A stretch of DNA of 64,000 bases from an uncultured Bacteroidota bacterium. Lineage in GTDB: Bacteria; Bacteroidota; Bacteroidia; Chitinophagales; Chitinophagaceae. Each line of letters starts with the position of its first letter. Position 1 is the stretch's first letter. Positions 40,501-52,500 of the stretch are shown here, one piece after another. The notes below the pieces were generated by a model that ran no database searches, was not told where the DNA came from, and worked only from the letters and a program-made list of their open reading frames with translations. Location of the stretch: the NCBI GenBank assembly GCA_903835005.1, contig CAILLK010000044.1:1-64000 (forward strand), in the 5' to 3' direction. A program made the position numbers and the translations under genes.

Positions 40501-43500
40501 CGGCCGGCAGCTTATCAGCTACCAGCGGCGCAAGTGTAACAGCATCGCCTACCACTACTACTACCTATAGTGTTATCGGAACCTCGGCAGCAGGATGTCA
40601 TAACAGTCCGGCAGCAACAGTTACCGTAACAGTTAATACTGCACCCGCAATTGGAATCACCGGTGGTACATCAGCAGTATGTTCTGGCACAGGAACATCG
40701 CTTTCCGGAACCGGAGGTTCTTCCTATACATGGTCGCCTGCCGGCAGTCTTTCTTCATCAGCAGGAACAACGGTAACAGCAACACCACTTACTACCACTA
40801 CGTATACAGTGACAGGAACAAACGGTACGTGCAGCAATACGGCTACAAAGACAGTAACTGTAAATGCATTGCCAACCGTTACGGTCAGCTCAGGAGTAAC
40901 GATCTGCAGCGGAACAAATACAACTTTAACCGCAGGCGGAGCAACTACCTATTCGTGGTCTCCGTCTACAGGGTTATCATCAACAGTTGGTTCAGCAATA
41001 TCTGCAAGCCCAACCGTAACTACAACCTATACCGTAACAGGTTCGAACGGAACCTGCAACAATACCGCAACAGTTATGGTGTCGGTTAATCCGTCGCCAA
41101 CTCCTAGCTTTACCACATCTCCAGGTGCTTCCAGCTGCGTAGGAGACCAGGTCACGTATACAACGCAATCGGGTTACAGCAATTACAGCTGGTCGATACC
41201 AGGCGGGTATACTTTAATATCAGGCAGCGCAGGTACAGGAAGCAATACAATTACGCTTAGCTGGCCGAGCACCGGACCTGAAACGGTTACGGTCAATTAT
41301 CAAAATATCTATGGATGTTCAGGAGTTACTGCAGCTAGCAATACTACTACTGTAAATGCATCACCATTGCCGATAGCAGGAGCATCGGCAGTATGCCCCG
41401 GAACTACTGCATTGGTAACAGAATCATCACCAAGCGGAAGCTGGAGCAGTTCTTCTCCTTCCAATGCATCCATTGGTTCGGGAACAGGTATAATTACCGG
41501 TATTGCGGCAGGTACTGCAACGATCAGTTATACTATAGGTACCAGCGGATGCTATGTTGTCCGTCCGTTAACAGTAAATCCTTTGCCGGCGCTTATTTCA
41601 GGACTGCCGTTTATGTGTGCAGGGAGTACATCTACATTTACTGACGCTTCTTCAGGCGGTACATGGGCGAGTCTGAACACTTCAATTGCCACTATAACTT
41701 CCGGAGGACTGGTATCGGCATTGATGGTTGACTCTGTAGAGATTACTTATACCTTACCAACAACGTGTCTGACCTCAACCTGGGTTTATATTAATCCGAA
41801 CCCATCGGCAATAGCAGGTACGTTTACACTTTGCGGTGGAGCAACCACTACACTTACAGATCCGACACCTTTCGGAACATGGACCAGCAGCAATACTACC
41901 GTGGCTTCGATAGGCAGTACAACCGGACTTCTTACAGGCCTTACGCCAGGTAACTCAACCATTACCTACTCATTAGGTACCGGTTGCCAGGTAACCCAGG
42001 TTATTACAATCAATGCAATACCTTCAGTTTCGCCAATTGGCGGAACACCGACAGTGTGTAATGGCCTTACCACTACTCTTACCGATGGTACACCATCAGG
42101 TACCTGGAGCAGTATCAATCCATCGGTTGCACTGGTAACCGGTGGTGTAGTAAGCGGAGTAGGGGTAGGTACCTCTACAATATCTTATACAGTAACCAGT
42201 GGCGGATGTACCGGATATGCGTTGCAGTTGGTAACAGTTAATCCGTTGCCATCAGCAATTGCTGGCAATGTGCCGGTTTGTGTTGGTAATAACATTACAC
42301 TTACAGATGCAGGCGGTGGTACCTGGAGCAGTTCTGCAACAGGAGTTGCCGGTATAGGCGCCAGTACCGGTGTTGTTACCGGAGCGGGTCCGGGTAATTC
42401 TACAATTACCTATACATTACCTGTTACCGGTTGTACTACAACAGCCACTGTAACAGTAAATTCATTGCCGGTTGTAACCGCAATAGGCGGCGCTACCCAG
42501 GAATGTATCGGGCAGACAACAACGCTGACTGAATCAACCGGTTCGGGCACATGGAGCAGCAGCAATCTTGCTGTTGGTACCATCAATTCCGGAAGCGGAG
42601 CAATAACCGGTATCGGAGCAGGCACAACTACTATTACATACAGTGTTACAAATGGTGCAGGATGTACCAACTATGTAACCTATACATTTACAGTTAATCC
42701 GCTTCCGGCAGCAATTGGCGGAACAATGGTTATCTGTCAGGGTGCAATTACCGGATTGAGTGACCTGACGACAGGCGGCACCTGGAGCAGCAGTGCATCA
42801 GCTGTAGGTACCATAGGAGCTACTACAGGTATCCTAACAGGTACCGGTCCCGGAAATACTACAGTTACTTATACCTTAAGTACAGGATGCACGGCAACAG
42901 CAGTTGTAACCGTGAATGGTATACCATCAGCACCATCCGGAACACTGAGTGTGTGCGTTGGATTAACAACAACTCTTACTGCAACACCTTCAGGTGGAAC
43001 CTGGTCGAGCAGTAATCCTGGTCAGGGATCCATAAACAGTTCGGGAGTTGTTACAGGTCTTGCAGCAGGAACGCCAACAATTACTTATACTTCAACAGCA
43101 GGCTGCTTTAATACACAGCAGATAACAGTTAATCCGTTACCGTCTGCAATATCGGGTACTCTAAGCGCCTGTGCCGGCTCAACCAGCCTGCTTGCAGATG
43201 CAGGTGGTGGAACATGGACAAGCGGAACAACATCTGTAGCGGGTATCGGTCCAGTAACCGGTTTGGTTACTGCTTCAACAGCTGGTAATTCCACAATTAC
43301 ATATACTTTACCAACAGGATGTCAGATTACAGCTGTGTTTACTGTTAACACCATGCCAGGTGCGATTACAGGTACAGCATCAGCCTGCGTTGGCAACAGC
43401 ACAGTATTATCATCACTGCCAGGAGGCGGAATATGGAGCAGCAGCGACCCATCGTTTGCGACAGTTGCTGCTTCAACGGGTTCTGTAACAGGTGTAACTG

Positions 43501-46500
43501 CGGGAATTATTACTATTACTTATACACTCGGGGCAGGTTGCTATACAACAGTTCCGTTTACAGTTAACCCATTGCCATCCGCAATTATGGGTACTGCATC
43601 AGTTTGCTCCGGGCTTACAACCACCCTGAGTGATTTCGGCGGTGGTAGCTGGACCAGCAGTGCACCATTAACTGCAGGTGTTGGTCTGACCACAGGACTT
43701 GTTACGGGCGGAACGCCGGGAACTGCAACGATTACTTATACATTGCCGGTAACGGGATGTACTACCAATGTAATTGTTACGGTTAATCCATTACCAACTT
43801 CTATTACCGGAACACTGAGCATGTGTGCAGGTTTAACTACAACCCTGACACCAACACCAGGCGGCGGGTCGTGGAGCAGCAGCAATGCTACCATTGCATC
43901 AGTAACCGGCGGAGTAGTAACCGGTTTAACAGCAGGTACAGCAACAATAACCTATACATTAAGTACCGGCTGTATTCTGACCACAATTGTAACGGTTAAT
44001 CCAAATCCGGCTGCAATAAGCGGCACACCAACAGTATGTACCGGTAATACTTCCTTGCTTACAGATGCCTCTTCAGGAGGTACCTGGAGCAGCAGTTCAA
44101 GTGTAAATGCACCAGTAGGAAGTACAACAGGTGTAGTTACAGGAAACGTTGCCGGAACATATACAATTACGTATACCCTGACATCAACAGGCTGTATCAA
44201 TACCACTTCATTTACGGTTAATCCAAATCCGACAGCATTCACCGGTATTACCAATGTATGCGTTGGGCTGACAACAACTCTGAATTCGACGCCATCGGGT
44301 GGTACCTGGACCAGCAGCCTTCCGGCAGAAGGTTCGATATCAGGCCCCGGATTCGTAACAGGGGTATCGGCAGGAGCACCGGTTATCAGTTATACTTTAG
44401 GTACCGGCTGTTATACAACAGGTTCGGTTACAGTTAATGCTCTGCCATCGGCAATAACCGGTGCAACAGTATTATGTACCGGCACTTCCGGAACAGTGAC
44501 TTCAAGCCCTGCCGGTGGCAGCTGGTCGAGCGGCACAACATCAGTAGCAGGTATCGGTACATCTACAGGTATTATTAATGCACTTATTGCAGGTAACAGT
44601 ACCATTACGTACACTTTACCGACAGGATGTCTGACAACAGTTGTGGAGACTGTTAATGGCACCCCGACAGCTATTTCTGGTATAGCATCAGTTTGCGTTG
44701 GCCTCACCACCACGCTGAACTCAACTCCCGGCACAGGTACCTGGACCAGCAGCAATACAGCTGAAGCTACAGTATCCGCGACTACCGGAATAGTTTCGGG
44801 CGTAGCGGCTGGAACGCCGGTAATAACTTATACACTGGGCAGTGGTTGCTACATTACTAAACAGGTTACTGTTAATGCGCTCCCTGCATTAATATCGGGT
44901 GCATCTTCGGTATGTGTGGGACAAACTGCACTGGTTATGGATGCCACTTCGGGTGGTACGTGGTCAAGCAGCAGCCCGTCTAACGGCAGTATCAATACCT
45001 CAGGAGTAATTACCGGAAATATTGCCGGTGTGGTAACGATCAGCTATACTTTACCAACAACCTGCGTTGCAACATGGCCGTTTACAGTTAATCCGATGCC
45101 ATCAGCAATTACCGGAATGGGTGCAATATGCCCGGGTTCAACCCTGACCTTGAGCAGCTCACCAACAGGTGGTACATGGAGCAGCAGCAATCCTTCGGAA
45201 GCCACTATCGGCTCATCTACGGGATTGGTTACAGGCGTGTCAGCAAGTACGCCAACAATGACGTACACTCTTGCCGCGGGTTGCAATGTAACGGCACAGG
45301 TAACTGTAAATCCTGCTCCGAATGTGAGCGTATTTACAGCACCTTCAGCATCATCACAGTGTATCGGCTTACCATCTACAGTTAATATTAATTCTATCAG
45401 TCTCGGCGCGGCTACCTACACAATGGGTTATACATTATCTGGCGCCAACAGTGGTTCAGGTACGCCATCGGTTACCATGTTGTCAGGTTTCGGATCATTT
45501 ACCATTCCGGCTACTTCTCTGACATCATCAGGAACAACTAATGTTACAATCAATACAATTACCAATTCACTGGGTTGCGTTACGACATTAACCGGCAGTA
45601 ATGTGGCTATATTCTCAGTATATCCGTTACCAACTGTGTTTACGGTTTCCGGCACAGGCAGCTATTGCTCAGGTGGCGCCGGATTGCATGTACTGCTTTC
45701 AGGATCAACAGCCGGTGTTAACTACCAGCTTTACCTTGGCGGTGTTGCTACAGGCGGACCGGTTGCGGGTACGGGATCTCCGATAGATTTCGGAGCCTAT
45801 ACTACTGCAGGCACCTATACAGTTGTAGCTACCAATGCGACAACCGGTTGTGTGAGCAATATGACCGGCAGTGCAGTTATTACTGTTAATCCATTACCTG
45901 TTGCCCAGACGGTTACCGGCGGTGGCAGTTATTGTGCAGGTGGTACCGGTGTTACAATAGGTCTTGGCGGGTCACAGACCGGGGTAAACTACCAGTTATA
46001 TCTTGCCGGCTCTACAGTAGGTATACCTGTAGCAGGCAGCGGAGGCTCTATCAGCTTCGGGCTTGAGACAGCAGCCGGTATTTATACTGTAATTGCTACC
46101 AACACAAGTACAACCTGTGTTAATGCAATGACGGGTACTGCAACAATTACCATCAATCCTTTGCCAACTGTGATTACCGGAACGTTCAGTGTTTGTTCGG
46201 GCCAGAGCACAACTTTGGGTTCAACACCATCGGGAGGTACCTGGTCAAGCAGTGCGCCTACAGTAGCATCTTTCGGAACATCGGCAGGAACAGTTACAGG
46301 AGGTATTGCCGGCACTGCAACACTTACTTATACGTTACCAACAGGCTGTGCCGTTACTGCACCATTTACAGTTAATGCGTTGCCTTCATCAATTGCAGGC
46401 CCAACGGCGGTGTGTGTGGGTAACAGCATATCTTTAGCATCATTACCATCAGGAGGTACCTGGAGCAGCAGTGATATTTCGCTGGCAACAGCATCAGGCA

Positions 46501-49500
46501 GTGTTGTAACCGGAGTATCTGCAGGTGCAATAACCATCACTTATGCCTTATCTACCGGATGCCAGGTTACTTATCCGATAACAGTCAATCCATTACCAGG
46601 TTCAATTACCGGCCCTTCTGCAATCTGTAATGGAACTTGTGTAACTTATACAGACCTTACTTCAGGCGGAACATGGAGCAGCAGTACTCCAGCAGTGGCT
46701 ACTATAGGGTCAGCAACAGGAACACTATGCGGTGTAGCTGCAGGCACCACCAATGTTGTCTATACTATTACCGCAACAGGTTGTTTGATTTCAACTCCTG
46801 TAACGGTTAGTCCGATACCTGCTTCAATAGGTGGAACACTTGCTGCATGTGTGGGTGGTGGAACGACCCTAACCAATACAGTATCGGGCGGAACATGGAG
46901 CAGCAGTAACCCTTCTATTGCCTCAATTGGCACAGGTGGAGCTGTAAGTGCAATTTCTGCAGGTGTTACCCAGATTACTTATTTATTGCCCGCAGGTTGT
47001 TATGTAACTGCCAATTATACAGTCAACGCACTGCCTTCTGCAATCACAGGGACCAATGTAATATGCCAGGGCCTGACCACAACATTGTCTGATGCAACAC
47101 CGGGTGGTGCCTGGACAGCTTCAGGAACTGTGGCAGTAGGTGGAACAACAGGAATCGTAACAGGCAGCTCAGCAGGAACTGGTACAGTAACTTATACCAT
47201 TGCCGGCTCATGTATTGCAACCTACCCGATGACGGTTAATCCGCTTCCGGCAGCAATTACCGGAACAGTTAATGTATGCGTGGGATTAACTACAACACTC
47301 AGTACAACGAGCACCGGCGGAAGCTGGACCAGCAGTAATCCTGCAGAAGCTACCGTAACAGCAGGTGTGGTTACCGGCGTTCTGGCTGGAACACCAACAA
47401 TTACTTATACATTACCTACCGGCTGTATTATTACCAAGCCAATAACTGTAAATCCAAACCCGGCTGCAATTACAGGTATACTTACCGTATGTGCAGGAAG
47501 CACAGTAATACTGGCCGACGCTACACCTGGCGGAAGCTGGAGCAGTTCAGCTCCTGCAACAGCAACGGCGCTGTCGGGCCTCAGTGTTATTTCAGGGGTA
47601 TCAGCTGGTACAGCAACCATCAGTTATATAGTTACTGCAACCAGTTGTTATGCAACTACAACTGTAACCGTAAATGCAAGCCCTGCACCAATTGTAGGTT
47701 CTCCGGTTATATGTATTGGTCATTCAACAACTTTGACAGATGCAGTTGCCGGCGGAACATGGAGCAGCAGTAATGCCTCTCTGGCTACTGTAGGCGGTAC
47801 AACCGGTGTGGTTAACGGGCTTCTGCCTGGAAACCCGGTTATTACGTATACATTGGGCAGCTGTTCCACTTCTGTAACAGCTTCTGTTAACCCGGCTCCT
47901 GCAGCCATAACAGGTACGTTCACTGCATGTCCGGGAGCGACTACCTTCCTGATTGATGCAACATCAGGCGGAACATGGAGCAGCAGTAATCTTGCAATAT
48001 CTACAGTATCAACAACGGGTATTGTGACCGGACTGCTTCCAGGAAACGATACCATCACTTATACGTTACCTACAGGATGTGCTGTAACAGCAGGAATGAC
48101 GGTTAATCCGTTGCCGTCAGCAATTACCGGAAGTAATTCCGTTTGCCTTGGGTCAACAATTATCCTTACCGATACCACTTCAGGCGGATCGTGGAGCAGC
48201 AGCAACACAACGTTGGCAACGGTGTCGGGTGGCCTGGTAACGGGTGTTGGAATAGGGAGTACAAGTATAGTTTATACATTGCCTACAGGCTGTAGTATAC
48301 CAAGACTAATTACTATTAATCCGCTTCCATCTTCTATTTCAGGTATTACTACTGTATGCGCAGGAAGCGCGATTACATTGAGTGATGCTACCCCAGGCGG
48401 AACCTGGAGCAGCAGCCCTTCATCTGTAGCTACAATAGGATCCACAACCGGAGTCGTTACCGGGGTGGGAGCAGGAAGTTTTACAATCACCTACTCATTG
48501 CCTACAACATGTTCGGCCTATTCAACCGGCACCGTTAATGCGTTACCAACTATATTTACTCTTACCGGCGGCGGTAGTTACTGCGCAGGCGGAGCTGGAG
48601 TGCATATCGGGTTAAGCGGTTCGGCAACTGGTATCAATTACCAGTTATACAACGGAACTACCCCGGTTGGCAGCGCACTTGCAGGTACAGGTTTGGCTTT
48701 AGACTTTGGTCTGATTACCGCAACAGGTACCTCATATACGGCAATTGCTACCAACCCTCTGACCGGATGTACACAAACAATGAATCATACTGATACTGTT
48801 GCAGGGTATGCTCTGCCAGGTGTATTCACGGTTACCGGTGGTGGCACTTATTGTGCCGGCGGTTCAGGAGTCCATATCGGATTATCCGGATCAGCAACAG
48901 GCATCAATTACCAGTTATTCATCGGCTCTTTACCGGTTTCAACCCTTATAGGTACAGGGGGTACGCTGGATTTCGGCGCTCTGACTGCAGCAGGTTTATA
49001 TACTGTAGTTGCCACAAACCTGTCTACGGGTTGTGTTAACAATATGACAGGAAGCGCTACAATTTCAATTAATCCGTTGCCAACGGTTTATTCCGTAACA
49101 GGTGGAGGTAATTATTGCAGTGGCGGAACAGGTGTGCATGTTGGATTGAGTGGCTCACAGTCAGGATACAGCTACCAGTTGTATAACTCCGGAACTCCGG
49201 GAGTTACGCTGACAGGAACAGGAGCTGCTCTTGATTTCGGCCTGATAACAGCCACCGGCACCTACACAATTGTAGGAACATCAACTACCAGTTGCACAGT
49301 AAATATGTCGGGCAGCACAATAGTGGGTATTAATCCACCGCCAGCGGTGTTTAGTTTAACTTCAACAGGAAGTCTGACTTATTGTATCGGCGGTACTCCT
49401 CCGCATATTGGTCTTTCAGGTTCAGCTTCAGGAATAAGCTATCAGTTATACAACGGAGTAGTACCTTATGGCAGCGCTGTAACCAGTACAACCGGCGGAA

Positions 49501-52500
49501 CAATTGATTTCGGCCCGATTACTTCTTCAGGCACATATACAGCCATAGCAACCAATCTGACTACCGGCTGTACAATTTCAATGTCACTGAGTATTACTGT
49601 AACAGTTAACCCATTGCCGGCTGTATATACAGTAACAGGCGGAGGCAGCGCTTGTGCAGGCGGTTCAGTAGCAATAGGGTTGAGCGGGTCTCAAACCAGC
49701 ACTACTTATTATTTGTATAGCGGAGCAACACTTTATGCTTCGTCAACTCCAGGTTCTACAACAGGCTTCAGCTTCGGTACATTCACCACTGCAGGTACCT
49801 ATACAGTTACTGCAACCAGCGGAACATGCAGTTCTTCAATGACCGGAAGCGCATCAATTACAATTAATCCGCTGCCAACATTATATACCGTTACCGGTGG
49901 CGGCGGATATTGTGCAGGTGGAAGCGGCACGCTGGTAGGCCTGAGTGGTTCACAGAGCGGTGTAAACTACCAGTTATTAATAGGAGGATCTGCTATCGGA
50001 TCACCAGTGGCCGGAACAGGTTCCTCAATCAGTTTCGGATTACAGACAACAACAGGAACCTATACTGTTCAGGCTACAAATACCGGAACACTCTGTACTG
50101 CTACAATGACCGGAAGCGCAGCAGTTTCAGTTAACGCGCTGCCAACAGCCTATGCAGTTACTGTATCAGGTGGCGGCGCTTATTGCAGCGGCGGTGCTGG
50201 CGATTCAGTTGGTGTTGCCAATTCGCAAAGCGGCGTAAGTTACCAGTTGTTCCTTGGCGGCACGCCATCGGGCAGTGCAGTAACCGGGGTTACCGGTTCA
50301 CCGGTTAGTTTCGGTACCCGGACAACTCCAGGCGCATACACAGTTACAGCAACTAATATCACAACCGGATGTACGAATACTATGACCGGAAGCATTACCA
50401 TCACTGTAACCGGCTTGCCAACGGTATATTATATGACCGGTGGCGGCGAGTTCTGTGCCGGTGGAAGCGGTGTTAGTGTTGGCCTAAGTGGTTCCCAGAC
50501 AGGGGTTAACTACCAGTTGTTTACGGGAGGCACTCCGGGAGCTACAGTTGGCGGAACAGGTTCACCGATCACTTTCGGATTAATCTCAATACCAGGTACA
50601 TACACAGTTGTTGCAACCAGTGGTACTACTTCCTGCTCCAATAATATGTCGGGAACTGCAGTAGTGGCAGTGAATTCCTTACCTACAGCATATACCGTTA
50701 CAGGAGGTGGCAGTTATTGTGCAGGTGGTACAGGAGTTGATGTAGCATTGGGCGGATCAGCTTCAGGTGTGAGTTACCAGTTATCTGTTGGTGGTGTAGC
50801 TACCGGCGGTGCGATTTCAGGAACTGGTGCAGCGCTTGATTTTGGTATGCAGACAACTTCTGGTACTTACACAGTAACAGCTACCAATATTTATACCGGG
50901 TGTACTGCAACCATGACCGGTTCAGTAACTGTGTCAATCACATCATTACCTACAGCCTTTACGGTGACCGGTGGTGGTACTATTTGTGCAGGCAGCTCAG
51001 TTGCAGTTGGTCTAAGCGGTTCGCAGTATGGCTTAACCTATCAGTTATATAATGGTTACACATTAGTGGCCACGGCTGTAGGAACCAATTTTGCAATCAG
51101 TTTTGGCAGCTATTCCACAGGAGGCACTTATACAGTAGTAGCAACAGGTGGCGGTTCATGCGTAAGCAGCATGACCGGCAGTGCGACTATTACTGTTAAT
51201 CCATTGCCGATTGCCTACAATGTAACCGGTGGCGGCAGCTTCTGCTCAGGCGGTACAGGCGTATCAGTTGGCTTAGACGGATCGGATCCGGGAGTTAACT
51301 ATCAGTTATATGCAGGTGGGGTACTTGTTCCCGGAGCGCTTATTTCCGGTACAGGGTACGCACTCAGTTTCGGATTACAGACTACCGGAGGCGCTTACAC
51401 AGTTATCGGTACCAATTCTTCCACAAGCTGCAGCAGTACAATGACCGGCAGTGCAACCGTTTCTCCAAGTGCGTTACCAACCCTGTTCCCTGTAACAGGT
51501 GGCGGAGCTTATTGCTCGGGCAGTACTGGCGTTCATGTAGGTCTGGGTGGATCAACATATGGGGTTAGTTATCAGCTTTATTATGGCTCAACAATTGAAA
51601 TCGGGCCATTGACCGGCACTGGTTCTTCTCTGGACTTTGGGTTAATGAGCGGAGCAGGTACTTATACTGTTGTAGCAACAGATCCTTCAACCGGTTGTGT
51701 ATCTACTATGTCGGGAAGCGCAACTATTACCATCAATCCGCTACCAGGATTATTTACTGTAACCGGCGGCGGAGCATTCTGCAGCGGTGGTACAGGATAC
51801 CCGGTAGGGCTTAGTGGTTCGGCTACAGGTGTAACATACCAGTTGTATCGCAGCGGTGCATCAGTTGGTACTCCATTATCCGGCACAGGCGGTACCCTCA
51901 GCTTCGGAACATTTACTATGGCAGGTACCTATACAGTAATTGCAACTATTACTGCTACAGGCTGTACCAGATCAATGACAGGAAGCGCAACAATTACAGT
52001 TAATCCGTTACCTACATTATTTACAGTTACCGGCGGCGGCAGTTATTGCCCGGGTGGTTCCGGTTTCCATGTAGGGCTGAGCGGATCCACCAGCGGTATT
52101 CACTATCAATTATACAGAGGCACTACTCCGGTAGGAGCTTATATGACAGGAACCGGTGGTACGCTTGATTTCGGGCTGCAGTCTGTTGCAGGTACCTATA
52201 CAGTAACAGCTACCAACCCCGCTACATTATGCAGCGCTACAATGACCGGCAGTGCAGTAATTACAATTAATACTGTACCGACTTCTTATACCGTTACCGG
52301 TGGCGGCAGTTATTGCTCCGGATCGGGTGGAAGTATAGTAGGCCTTAGCAACTCTGATGGCTCAGTAAGTTACCAGTTATATATAGGAGGTGTAGCTACA
52401 GGTTCGGCAATGACAGGTACAGGCAGCAGTATTAGCTTCGGTGCACAGACAGCTGCCGGAACGTACACAGTGGTTGCAACTAATACTACAACAGGTTGTA